NCBI GenBank assembly: GCA_023269675.1
Contig: JAHFSX010000020.1
Location: 70,550 to 110,349 of the forward strand
From: Verrucomicrobiota bacterium
GTDB taxonomy: Bacteria; Verrucomicrobiota; Kiritimatiellia; RFP12; UBA1067
Direction of reading: 5' to 3'
Length of the DNA stretch: 39,800 nt
Of this stretch, positions 8,721-15,897 are shown piece by piece. The notes beneath the pieces are model-generated. The model was given only the letters and a program-made list of their open reading frames with translations, was not told the origin of the DNA and did no database searches. Each line of letters starts with the position of its first letter. The first letter of the stretch is position 1. The position numbers and the translations under genes were made by a program.

Positions 8721-8893
8721 AAATCTGGCGCTGAAAACGCAACTTTCGGCAGATGAGCAAGTTACGTCAGTGAGGGGAGGACGGTAGCGGGCGACATGCG
8801 ACAAGTTAGCCCGAAAAAAGGCACGGGAATGCGACACTTTGACGCTGTCCACGTTCGGCCGCGGACCCGTAAGGCCAGACGGCGGCGCTGTCG

Positions 8894-8989
8894 GGGATGT
8901 GGCACGCCCATCCTTGGGCGTGCGAGTGGCGGGGCAGTGCAGAGCGGCCCATGCGCAAGGAGGCGCATGGCACAGTCAGGGATGTGGCA
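8894..8989. repeat. REP-like hairpin doublet, family B
   Basis: Hairpin 1 is GCACGCCC (8902-8909), loop ATCCTT, GGGCGTGC (8916-8923). Hairpin 2 is CCATGCGC (8949-8956), loop AAGGAG, GCGCATGG (8963-8970), which on the other strand has loop CTCCTT. The stems differ at three pairs, each compensated. An 11-base direct repeat, GGGATGTGGCA, lies at 8894-8904 and 8979-8989. The remainder of the gene-free stretch 8642-9016 shows nothing else apart from the hsp20 promoter. Confidence 0.75.
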
Positions 8990-9016
8990 GGCCGGTGCCT
9001 GGGAGCGCGCCGTCAC

Positions 9017-9652
9017 CTATGCGCGCACGTGGCGCTCCAGCCAGGACAGGATGGCGCGGCCGACGTCGAGCTTGCTCATGAGCGGCAACCCGGCCGGAGG
9101 TTCCGTTGCGGAGATGAGGGTCACGCGGTTGGTGTCGACCGCAAAGCCCGCGTCGGGCTGCGTCACGTCGTTCGCGATGATCAGGTCGAGCCCTTTGTCG
9201 GCCAGCTTGCGCTGCGCCTCGGCGAGCGGGTCGCCGGTCTCGGCGGCGAAGCCCACGAAAAGCCGCGCCCCTTTGAGCGGCCGGACCGTTTTCAGGATGT
9301 CGGGGTTGGGCTCCAGCATCAGCACCGGCTGCATGTCGGACTTCTTGAGCTTGTTGGCGCTGGCCCGTGCCGGACGCCAGTCGGCCACCGCGGCGCACAT
9401 GACCAGCGCGTCGTGCTGCGGCAGGTGGCGTTGGACGGCGTCGAGCATGTCGAGGGCGCTCACGACATCCACGCGCGTCACGCCGGGAGGCGTCGGCAAC
9501 GTCACCGGGCCGGCGATGAGCGTCACGGCATGGCCGCGCTCGGCGGCGGCCTGCGCGATGGCGAAGCCCATCTTGCCGGTGGAGCGGTTGCTGAGAAAGC
9601 GCACGGGGTCGAGATGCTCGCGCGTGGGGCCCGCGGTGACCAGGATTTGCAT
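9017..9652 (-). CDS. coaB: Phosphopantothenate-cysteine ligase, stand-alone CoaB domain
   Basis: Joins cysteine to 4'-phosphopantothenate in coenzyme A synthesis, using CTP or ATP. The 211 residues match only the CoaB half of Dfp: start MQILVTAGPTREHLDPVRF, the nucleotide loop NRSTGKMGFAIA, the AAVADWRP and KLKKS substrate-site segments, FAAET, and the conserved Asn in IIANDV. The CoaC flavoprotein decarboxylase half found in most bacterial Dfp proteins is absent from this gene and from the neighbourhood, so coaC should be elsewhere. An in-frame ATG at 9715 exists, but family alignment favours 9652. A sigma-70-like -10 box lies only 7 bases before this ATG, so the message may be leaderless. 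It diverges from the transporter operon. Confidence 0.85.
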   Translation of the reverse strand: MQILVTAGPTREHLDPVRFLSNRSTGKMGFAIAQAAAERGHAVTLIAGPVTLPTPPGVTRVDVVSALDMLDAVQRHLPQHDALVMCAAVADWRPARASANKLKKSDMQPVLMLEPNPDILKTVRPLKGARLFVGFAAETGDPLAEAQRKLADKGLDLIIANDVTQPDAGFAVDTNRVTLISATEPPAGLPLMSKLDVGRAILSWLERHVRA

Positions 9653-9659
9653 GGCCGTG

Positions 9660-9688
9660 AGTATAGACGGTTTGAATTGACAATTCAA
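9660..9688 (-). promoter_or_regulatory. Promoter of coaB
   Basis: On the minus strand: TTGAAT (9688-9683), 17 bases, TATACT (9665-9660), then 7 bases to the ATG at 9652. Transcription would begin at or next to the start codon. Confidence 0.5.
9672..9688. promoter_or_regulatory. 17-bp palindromic operator candidate between divergent promoters
   Basis: TTGAATTG (9672-9679), A, CAATTCAA (9681-9688): perfect 8-bp arms. It contains the -35 box of the transporter operon and also that of coaB on the other strand, so one bound protein could control both directions. Confidence 0.5.
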
Positions 9689-9706
9689 CGCGGGGGTTGT
9701 GATAAT
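9677..9706 (+). promoter_or_regulatory. Promoter of the transporter/kinase operon
   Basis: TTGACA (9677-9682), 18 bases, GATAAT (9701-9706). Transcription would start near 9713, leaving a leader of about 85 bases before the ATG at 9797. Confidence 0.6.
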
Positions 9707-9796
9707 ACCGCCCACAATAAGTCAGGGGACGGAAGACGCTGGCGAGTCGGGCCGCGCCTGACGGCGCCACTTCAAACGAAACAAGGGGAACGGTTT

Positions 9797-11038
9797 ATGT
9801 CGAACACAATGCCGATGGCCACGCGCGTCAAACTCAGCCTGATGATGTTCTTGCAGTTCATGATGTTCGCGGTCTTCTGGGCCGCTCTTGCGCCTTACGT
9901 CACCAACCAGGGCGAAGGCTGGGCATCGTGGAAGCCGTGGATCTTGTCGACAATGGCGCTGGGGTCGCTGGCCTCGCCGCTGATGGGCATGTTTGCCGAC
10001 CGTTACTTTAACGGTGAAAAGGTGTTGGCTGTTTCTAATCTGATCTGTGCGGTGATGCTTTTCATGACGGCACGCGCGACATCGGGATTGGAGGTTTTCG
10101 TCTGTCTACTGATCGCCTTGCTGTTTTACATGCCGACCTGGGGTTTGACCGCGGCGATCGCGATGTCCAACAGTCCGGCCGAGCAGTTTCCGCAGATCCG
10201 CGTGTTTGGCACCATCGGCTGGGTTTCGTCCGTGTTGTTTGGCCTGGTAGGTATGCACGTGTTCAAAGTCAAGATTGACGGAACGAATATCCCATTCTAC
10301 TGCGGTGCCGGCGCGGCAATTGCCGCAGCGCTAGTCGCTTGGATGTGCCCTGCGACGCCTCCCAAGGGCAAAGGCCAGCCCTTCTCGGTTATTGACGCGC
10401 TGGGTTTGCGTGCGCTGTCCATGCTGAAGGATAAGAATTTTGCAGTGTTCATTTTCGTGACGCTGGTGGCGATGATCCCCTTCAACATCCACTTTGCGTT
10501 CTTGGGAGACTTCCTTGCCTCGAAGGGTTTCCAGCAAGTGACGGCCGTGAGCTATATCGGCCAGGCCGCGGAAGTCTTTTGCATGTTGCTGGTGACATGG
10601 GCCATGCGCAAGTTCGGGGTGAAGTGGTCGATCGTCGCGGGATTAGTTGCCCTGACGATACGCTATATTGCCTACTATTTCGCGGCCGGGGACATGACCT
10701 CTCTGGTGTATGTCGGCATCCTGATTCATGGCGTGATTTTCGGTTTCTTTGTGGTCGGCGGCCAGGTTTATGTCGGAAAAACGGCGAGCGCGGACATGCA
10801 GGGCCAAGCACAGGGCTTCTATGCGCTGATGGCCTTTGGCGTCGGCTCGTTCATCGGCACGTTCTTTAACGATGCGCTTATCAAGTTTTACACCAAGCCA
10901 GAGGTTTTGCAGGGCGGAACCACCGTGCTGAAGGGAAACTGGGAAAGCATTTGGCTCGTGACGCTGGCCTGTGCAGTTGTCTGCATGGTGGTGATGGCGC
11001 TCTTCTTTAATCCGAAGGTCGACGAAAAGAAGGCATAG
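9797..11038 (+). CDS. MFS transporter, nucleoside:H+ symporter family (NupG/XapB-like)
   Basis: A 413-residue inner-membrane protein with about 12 hydrophobic segments, normal for NHS-family transporters that import nucleosides or sugars with protons. The motif RVFGTIGW after segment 4 is typical of this family, and the C-terminus NPKVDEKKA is cytoplasmic. The frame is open far upstream, but the ATG at 9797 follows GGGGAA and begins with a normal hydrophilic N-terminus. The kinase gene starts 2 bases after the stop, so the two form an operon and the transported substrate is probably the sugar or polyol that the kinase phosphorylates. Codon use has visibly more A/T in third positions than the kinase gene beside it. 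Confidence 0.88.
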   Translation: MSNTMPMATRVKLSLMMFLQFMMFAVFWAALAPYVTNQGEGWASWKPWILSTMALGSLASPLMGMFADRYFNGEKVLAVSNLICAVMLFMTARATSGLEVFVCLLIALLFYMPTWGLTAAIAMSNSPAEQFPQIRVFGTIGWVSSVLFGLVGMHVFKVKIDGTNIPFYCGAGAAIAAALVAWMCPATPPKGKGQPFSVIDALGLRALSMLKDKNFAVFIFVTLVAMIPFNIHFAFLGDFLASKGFQQVTAVSYIGQAAEVFCMLLVTWAMRKFGVKWSIVAGLVALTIRYIAYYFAAGDMTSLVYVGILIHGVIFGFFVVGGQVYVGKTASADMQGQAQGFYALMAFGVGSFIGTFFNDALIKFYTKPEVLQGGTTVLKGNWESIWLVTLACAVVCMVVMALFFNPKVDEKKA

Positions 11039-11040
11039 CC

Positions 11041-12546
11041 ATGGCCCGTTACCTGGTCGGCGTCGATAACGGCGGCACCATGTCCAAAGCGGCGGTCTTC
11101 ACCGAAGACGGCCGCGAGCTGGCCGCCGCCGCGCGCAAAGTCGAGATCCTCGAGCCGCAGCCCGGCTGGTCCGAACGCGACATGGACGCCATGTGGCGCG
11201 GCACGGCCGAGGCGATCCGCGAGGCGGTCGCAAAGGCCGGCGTGAACGCGGCGGAGATCGCCTGCGTGGCCTGCACAGGCCACGGCAACGGGCTCTATCT
11301 GATCGATGCGGACGGCAACCCCGTCCGCAACGGCATCAACTCCATGGACGGCCGCGCGGCGGGCATCATCGCCCAGTGGAAGGCGGACGGCGTCGACGCC
11401 CGGGCGCTGCCCAAGACCGCGCAGTGCATCTGGCCCGCGCAGCCCAACGCCCTGCTGGCGTGGCTGCGCGACCACGAGCCGCAAGCCGTCGGAAAGGCCT
11501 CCGCCGTGCTGATGGCCAAGGACTTCATCCGCTTCAAGCTCACCGGCGAGGTGAAGATGGAGCTCACGGACATGAGCGGCACGAGCCTCATGAACGTGGT
11601 CACCGGCCAGTACGACGACGAGGTGCTGGCGCTCTTCGGCATTCCGGAGATGAAGCGCCTGCTGCCGCCGCTGGTGAAGAGCGCGGAGCTCTGCGGCGCG
11701 GTCACCCCGGCGGCCGCGGCCGCGACCGGGCTCAAGGCCGGCACGCCGGTGGCGGGCGGCATGTTCGACATCGACGCCTGCGGCCTGGCCTCCGGCTGCG
11801 TGGACGAGCGCCAGTTCGTGATGGTGGCCGGCACCTGGGGCAACAACCAGTACATCGCGCGGCAGCCGCTGGTCGACCCCGGGCTCTTCATGACCTCCTG
11901 CTACAGCATGCCGGGCTGGTACCTGATGCTCGAGGGCAGCCCCACGGGCGCGGGCAACCTCGAGTGGTTCGTCAGCGAGTTTCTCGGCGACAAGCAGGCG
12001 CTGCTCAAGCAGGCGGGGCAGGGCCCTGTCTACGCATGGGCCGACGCGGCCGTGGGCGCGATGGCCCCGCGCGAGAGCGACCCGCTCTTCCTGCCGTTCC
12101 TCTACGGCTCGAACGTCGGGTACGCGGCCAAGGCCTGCTTCCTCGGCCTCGAGAGCCGGCACACGCGCGACGACGTGATGCGCGCGGTCTACGAGGGGTG
12201 CATCTTCTCGCACAACTACCACCTGCAGCGGCTCTACGCCTTCCGGCCGAAGCCGGAGGTCATCCGGCTCACGGGCGGCGCGGCGCGCAGCGCGGTGTGG
12301 GTGCAGATGTTCGCGGACATCTTCCAGGTGCCGGTCGAGATCCCCGACGGCTCCGAGCTCGGCGCGCTCGGCGCGGCGGTCGCGGCGGCGGTGGCCTGCG
12401 GCCTCTACCCCTCGTACGAGGTGGCGGTGGCGGCCATGACCCGCGTCGCGCGGCGCCACGAGCCCGATCCCGCGCGCCGCAGCGTCTATGCGGCGCGCTA
12501 CGCGAAGTACCTCAAGGCCGTCGAGGCCCTGAGAGACTTCTTTTGA
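11041..12546 (+). CDS. FGGY carbohydrate kinase, L-xylulose kinase (LyxK)-like
   Basis: ATP-dependent sugar kinase of 501 residues, normal for FGGY enzymes. The N-terminal ATPase motif is VGVDNGGTMSKAAVF; later come QPGWSERDM, TGLKAGTPVAGG, the GGMFDID substrate/catalytic region, GTWGNNQY and the C-terminal RLTGGAARSAVWVQMFADI motif. The N-terminal half (QPGWxERDM, ILxxDxRA-like, LPPVVxSAEICG-like stretches) recalls E. coli LyxK more than xylulokinase or glycerol kinase, so L-xylulose or a related ketopentose is the best guess. The true substrate could also be a polyol such as erythritol. It is coupled to the transporter gene 2 bases upstream. No isomerase or epimerase is next to it. Confidence 0.88.
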   Translation: MARYLVGVDNGGTMSKAAVFTEDGRELAAAARKVEILEPQPGWSERDMDAMWRGTAEAIREAVAKAGVNAAEIACVACTGHGNGLYLIDADGNPVRNGINSMDGRAAGIIAQWKADGVDARALPKTAQCIWPAQPNALLAWLRDHEPQAVGKASAVLMAKDFIRFKLTGEVKMELTDMSGTSLMNVVTGQYDDEVLALFGIPEMKRLLPPLVKSAELCGAVTPAAAAATGLKAGTPVAGGMFDIDACGLASGCVDERQFVMVAGTWGNNQYIARQPLVDPGLFMTSCYSMPGWYLMLEGSPTGAGNLEWFVSEFLGDKQALLKQAGQGPVYAWADAAVGAMAPRESDPLFLPFLYGSNVGYAAKACFLGLESRHTRDDVMRAVYEGCIFSHNYHLQRLYAFRPKPEVIRLTGGAARSAVWVQMFADIFQVPVEIPDGSELGALGAAVAAAVACGLYPSYEVAVAAMTRVARRHEPDPARRSVYAARYAKYLKAVEALRDFF

Positions 12547-12556
12547 CCGATGAGGG

Positions 12557-12662
12557 CTGATTCTTGGAGTGCGGCGGCAAGCGGTACGCCGCGCGACGCC
12601 GCTCTTGCGTGCGTAGAGAAAGCGGTGCCGCACCCGCTGGGGCGGGTTTGTCACCGCACTCC
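12557..12662 (+). repeat. Left 72-bp repeat and palindromic extension
   Basis: The 72-bp direct repeat covers 12557-12628. It contains GGAGTGCGG (12567-12575), whose exact inverse CCGCACTCC lies at 12654-12662 just before the transposase ATG. The left copy is therefore a complete 96-bp palindrome-bounded element. GCGGCG and CGCCGC segments inside it can pair further. Confidence 0.75.
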
Positions 12663-12664
12663 AG

Positions 12665-13234
12665 ATGACGGAAGCGCTTATGGTTAATGGGGAACAGGCA
12701 GGTTGGCACCACGCGCCTGTGCACCAGCTGGGAGGGCGGGGCGCCTACATGGTGACGTGTGGCACACTGCATAAAACGCCCGTGCTTTCGACGCCGGAAA
12801 GGTTGTCGGACTTTCTGTCACTGCTGTCTGAACGAGCGGAGAAGTTCGGTTGGCAGTTGCAGGCGTGGGCGGTGATGAGCAACCATTATCACTGGATCGG
12901 TCTTTCGCCTGAAAGCGAGCCGGACGCGCGATCGCTGAAGATGCTGGTGGCTCAGACGCACGAGGTGTCTGCGAAACGTCTGAATCTTCAAGATGGAGCG
13001 GACGGGCGCAAGGTGTGGTACAACTATTGGGAGTCTCGCATTACGTTCGAGACGTCTTACCTGGCTCGGCTGAAGTATGTGCATGATAACCCGGTGCACC
13101 ACGGCGTGGTGTTGGATGCGGCAAATTACCCGTGGTGCTCGCGCGCGTGGCTTGAACGCACGGCGACACGAGCGTTCGTGAGACAGCTCGACGGCTTCAA
13201 AACCGATACGTTACAGGTTCCGGACGACTTCTGA
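12665..13234 (+). CDS. REP-associated tyrosine transposase (RAYT, Y1_Tnp)
   Basis: A 189-residue single-strand DNA transposase-like protein. The HUH metal motif is visible as NHYH in AVMSNHYHWIGL, and the catalytic Tyr is the one in LKYVHDNPV. The N-terminal WHHAPVH followed by GAYMVTCGT is typical of RAYTs from environmental PVC-like bacteria. RAYTs are believed to cut and move REP palindromes in single-stranded form during replication. The start is uncertain: ATG 12665 begins right after the palindrome, and ATG 12680 would remove MTEAL. It is not followed by tnpB, and there are no IS200 ends, so a whole insertion sequence is unlikely. Confidence 0.9.
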   Translation: MTEALMVNGEQAGWHHAPVHQLGGRGAYMVTCGTLHKTPVLSTPERLSDFLSLLSERAEKFGWQLQAWAVMSNHYHWIGLSPESEPDARSLKMLVAQTHEVSAKRLNLQDGADGRKVWYNYWESRITFETSYLARLKYVHDNPVHHGVVLDAANYPWCSRAWLERTATRAFVRQLDGFKTDTLQVPDDF

Positions 13235-13302
13235 TTCTTGGAGTGCGGCGGCAAGCGCTACGCCGCGCGACGCCGCTCTTGCGTGCGTGGAGAAAGCGGT
13301 GC
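13231..13302 (+). repeat. Right 72-bp repeat (truncated element)
   Basis: The 72-base match to 12557-12628 has two mismatches. It begins one base before the transposase stop codon and ends 4 bases before the 3' end of rtcB. It has the left GGAGTGCGG but not the matching CCGCACTCC, so this copy lacks its right end. Confidence 0.8.
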
Positions 13303-13306
13303 GTCC

Positions 13307-14527
13307 TCACCCTTTGAGCACCGCCAGCGGCCGGAGCTTGACGGTCGGCTCAACCAGGTCGCGCTCCGCTTCGATCACCGCCTCGATGTCCTTGTAGGCT
13401 TGGGGCGCCTCGGAGAGGTCGAACGGGCTCGTCCCGCCCGAACGCCGCTTGCCCCACTTCGACTGGGACTGCCCCCAGTGGTCGAAGGCGATGCCCGCCA
13501 TGGCCCGGTTGCACGCGTCGACCGTGAGCCGGCGGTTGGCCTCGGCGCGGCCCAGCGCGCGGCCCGCGCCGTGGGAGCAGGACATGAACGACTCCGGGTT
13601 GCCCCGTCCGCGCACGATGTAGCTCGGCGTGCCCATCGATCCGGGGATGATGCCCACCTCGTCCGCCCGCGCGCGGGTCGCGCCTTTGCGGTGGACATAG
13701 AAGTCGCGGCCGAAGTGCGGCTCCAGCGCCGCGTAGTTGTGGTGGATGTTGATCTCCCGCAGAAAGCTGACCGCGCCCACCTGGGCCGCCAGCGCCTCCT
13801 GGCACACGGCCATCATGCGGCGGCGGTTCTCGAGCGCGTAGGCCAGCGCGAAGGTCATGTCGCGCCAGTAGCGCTGTCCGGGCTTCGAATCGGCGGGGAG
13901 GAACGCGAGGTCGGCATCGGGCAAGGCCACGCGGTGCTGCGCGTTGAGTCGCTGGGCCTCCGCGTGATAGAGCGAGGCGACGCGCTGGCCGAGGTTGCGG
14001 CTCCCGGAGTGGATCATCAGCCAGACGAAGCCCTCCTCGGAGCCCTGCAGCTCGATGAAGTGGTTGCCGCCGCCCAGCGAGCCGAGGTTCTGGCGGTCGA
14101 GCAGGCTGGGCCACAGATCTGCGGCGTCGCCGTGCTCGTCGAGGAACCGCTCGAAGCCCTTCCACGCCTGTTGCGAGCCGTGGCGGTGCCCTTCGCCGAC
14201 CGGGATGCGCGCTTTGATCAGGGCCAGCAGCGCGCGCCGCTCCGCCAGGTCGGCGAACCGCTCCACCGGCAGGTCGGTCTCGACCGCCACCATGCCGCAG
14301 CCGATGTCCACGCCGACGGCGTTCGGGATCAGCGCGTCCTTCACCGCGATCACGCCGCCGATCGGCATGCCGTAGCCCACGTGGCAGTCGGGCATCAGCG
14401 CCACGTGGTGGGCCACCGCCGGGTGGTTGGCCAGGTTGAGGGCCTGGCGCAGCGCCAGCGGATCGATCGCCTCGCACCACGATTTGACGGGGACCTTCGT
14501 CTCGCTATCGCCGGTGATCACTTTCAT
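13307..14527 (-). CDS. rtcB: RtcB RNA-splicing ligase
   Basis: GTP- and Mn2+-dependent ligase that joins RNA 2',3'-cyclic phosphate or 3'-phosphate ends to 5'-OH ends, used for RNA repair in bacteria. The 406 residues match E. coli RtcB in size. Motifs visible: MPDCHVG (metal Cys), GVDIGCGM, GGGNHFIE, HSGSRNLG, CSHGAGR (its His accepts GMP) and the C-terminal LAVLKG. The ATG at 14527 is preceded by GGAGGAG (14533-14539 on the minus strand), which decides against the upstream in-frame ATG at 14566. No rtcA, rtcR or archease gene is adjacent, so it is not in the classical rtcBA arrangement. Confidence 0.96.
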   Translation of the reverse strand: MKVITGDSETKVPVKSWCEAIDPLALRQALNLANHPAVAHHVALMPDCHVGYGMPIGGVIAVKDALIPNAVGVDIGCGMVAVETDLPVERFADLAERRALLALIKARIPVGEGHRHGSQQAWKGFERFLDEHGDAADLWPSLLDRQNLGSLGGGNHFIELQGSEEGFVWLMIHSGSRNLGQRVASLYHAEAQRLNAQHRVALPDADLAFLPADSKPGQRYWRDMTFALAYALENRRRMMAVCQEALAAQVGAVSFLREINIHHNYAALEPHFGRDFYVHRKGATRARADEVGIIPGSMGTPSYIVRGRGNPESFMSCSHGAGRALGRAEANRRLTVDACNRAMAGIAFDHWGQSQSKWGKRRSGGTSPFDLSEAPQAYKDIEAVIEAERDLVEPTVKLRPLAVLKG

Positions 14528-14601
14528 GGTGACTCCTCCCTCGGGCGTGGATTCAACAAAGTTCAATCACACCCGGCATGTGGATATCGTACAGGGGACA
14601 C

Positions 14602-14631
14602 TCGACAGCGGAAAGAAAAATGCGATATAGT
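14602..14631 (+). promoter_or_regulatory. Promoter of the NHL-type lipoprotein gene
   Basis: TCGACA (14602-14607), 18 bases, TATAGT (14626-14631), 46 bases before the ATG at 14678. Confidence 0.45.
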
Positions 14632-14677
14632 AACGCTCACCATGCTTTAAATCACAAGGTGAAAACGGAGACGAGTC

Positions 14678-15733
14678 ATGAAACGATTGATGATGTGTGC
14701 GATGGCCATGGCGGCGGCCGGGTTGATGGGGTGCTGCAACAGGTGTCCGTGCCATAACGCCAAGGCGGCGCCGGCTCTGAAGACGCCGCGGCTGGGCATC
14801 GATTTGACCGGACAGTATACGAACCCGGACGGCATGACGGTCAAGGACGGCCAGATCTACCTGTCGATGAACAATCTGGCGGCGGGCAAGCCCAGCTGCA
14901 TCATGCGCATCACCCAAGACGACAAACTGGAGCACCTCATTGACCTGCCGGTGCATCCGGAGACGAAAGTGGCCAGCTCGCTCGGCATCGTGTTCGGCTC
15001 CGACGGGAACCTGTATGTGTCCGACAATCAGAATTTCGCGGGCAAGGGCATGGGCAAATCGCGCCTGCTGCGCGTGGTTTTCGAGCACGGCAAAGCCGTG
15101 CGGACGGAGGTGGTGGCCACGGGCCTGCATGCGGCGAACGGCATCGCGGCCTTCCGCGACAGCATCTACGTGAACGAAACCACGTTCGGAGAGGGCGACC
15201 CGATGGACAGCGGCACGTACGGCTTCAAGCTGGCCGAGCTCAAGGCCGAGGCGCCGGTCAAGGTCGACGGGACGCCGAAAGACAAGCATGTGGTCTTCAC
15301 GCTGAAAACCCGGGGGCCCGTCAAGGTCGGCGCGAACGGCTTGTGCTTCGATGAGGCGGGCAACATGTACGTCGCGAACTTCGGCGACCAGGAAATCTGG
15401 AAAGTCAGCTTCGATGCTGCCGGCGCCGTCAGATCGAGCGGGCTCTTCACGAAGGTCGCCTGCGCGGAGAGCATCGACGGCATGCAGTATGACGGCGAGG
15501 GCTCCATCTGGTTCGCGGATTTCTTGGGCAACGCCGTCATCCGCGTCGGCGTGAAGTCAGGCCAGGCGGTGGTGGTGGCCAAGAACGCGCCCGGCGATGG
15601 CGCGAACGGCGAGCTGGACGCGCCCTCCGAATGTATCCGCCTGGGCCAAAAGGTGTATGTTTCGAACATCGACCTGACCTTCGGCCCGAACAAGGCGGAC
15701 AGCAAGCAGACGATCTCCATCATCGACCTGTAA
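14678..15733 (+). CDS. Lipoprotein with SMP-30/NHL-like beta-propeller
   Basis: A 351-residue exported lipoprotein. The signal sequence ends in a lipobox, AGLMGC, so Cys19 is probably lipidated; the mature start is Cys-rich (CCNRCPCH). The rest shows repeated blades of the NHL/SMP-30 type: PDGMTVKDGQIYLSMNN, IVFGSDGNLYVSDNQ, ANGIAAFRDSIYVNE, ANGLCFDEAGNMYVANFGDQ and DGMQYDGEGSIWFADF. Such propellers act as lactonases or bind ligands. I cannot place the Glu/Asn/Asp metal ligands of gluconolactonase with certainty, so no reaction is assigned. The ATG at 14678 has a GGAGA-type site upstream. It is followed by a dispersed repeat, not by a coupled gene. Confidence 0.8.
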   Translation: MKRLMMCAMAMAAAGLMGCCNRCPCHNAKAAPALKTPRLGIDLTGQYTNPDGMTVKDGQIYLSMNNLAAGKPSCIMRITQDDKLEHLIDLPVHPETKVASSLGIVFGSDGNLYVSDNQNFAGKGMGKSRLLRVVFEHGKAVRTEVVATGLHAANGIAAFRDSIYVNETTFGEGDPMDSGTYGFKLAELKAEAPVKVDGTPKDKHVVFTLKTRGPVKVGANGLCFDEAGNMYVANFGDQEIWKVSFDAAGAVRSSGLFTKVACAESIDGMQYDGEGSIWFADFLGNAVIRVGVKSGQAVVVAKNAPGDGANGELDAPSECIRLGQKVYVSNIDLTFGPNKADSKQTISIIDL

Positions 15734-15747
15734 GTGACCTTCCCTCA

Positions 15748-15762
15748 TCCGGCGTAGCCGGA
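15748..15762. repeat. Single family-A-like palindrome
   Basis: TCCGGCGTAGCCGGA, followed by GACAAC. On the other strand the flank reads GTTGTC, as the family A copy at 34103 is preceded by GTTGTA-type sequence. It is probably a divergent single copy. Confidence 0.45.
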
Positions 15763-15773
15763 GACAACAGAGC

Positions 15774-15858
15774 TTTCACCACCAAGGCTCCAAGGGCACG
15801 GAGCACACCAAGTTTTGGTCTTGGTGAGCTTGGAGTTCTCGGTGCCTTGGTGGTGAAA
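15774..15858. repeat. 85-bp CACCAAG-type inverted repeat
   Basis: TTTCACCACCAAGGC (15774-15788) pairs exactly with GCCTTGGTGGTGAAA (15844-15858). An inner CACCAAG (15806-15812) pairs with CTTGGTG (15820-15826), with imperfect pairing between. The same CTTGGTG-like units appear inside the 5' end of the GH97 gene (36128-36168). Confidence 0.75.
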
Positions 15859-15897
15859 AAGACGGTTCCGTTATCGACTGTCTTATCAGAAGACGCT

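Larger units (their letters stand above)
12557..13302 (+). mobile_element. RAYT unit: REP-associated transposase gene between 72-bp direct repeats
   Basis: The unit consists of repeat 12557-12628, the transposase gene and repeat 13231-13302. The repeats match at 70 of 72 positions. The stop codon of the transposase lies at the very start of the right repeat. RAYTs are single-copy, domesticated relatives of IS200/IS605 transposases that are flanked by REP palindromes, and this layout fits that description. Confidence 0.75.

Noticed and set aside
8897..9796. Extension of the transporter frame by 300 codons upstream
   Set aside because: It runs antisense through coaB and a repeat; the promoter at 9677-9706 and the normal membrane-protein start at 9797 argue against it.
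10888..12654. 588-codon minus-strand frame opposite the sugar kinase
   Set aside because: Shadow of the FGGY kinase gene, which has clear motifs on the plus strand.
15774..15858. Terminator or attenuator reading of the long stem before the HD gene
   Set aside because: No T-run on either strand and the same sequence type recurs elsewhere, even within a coding region.
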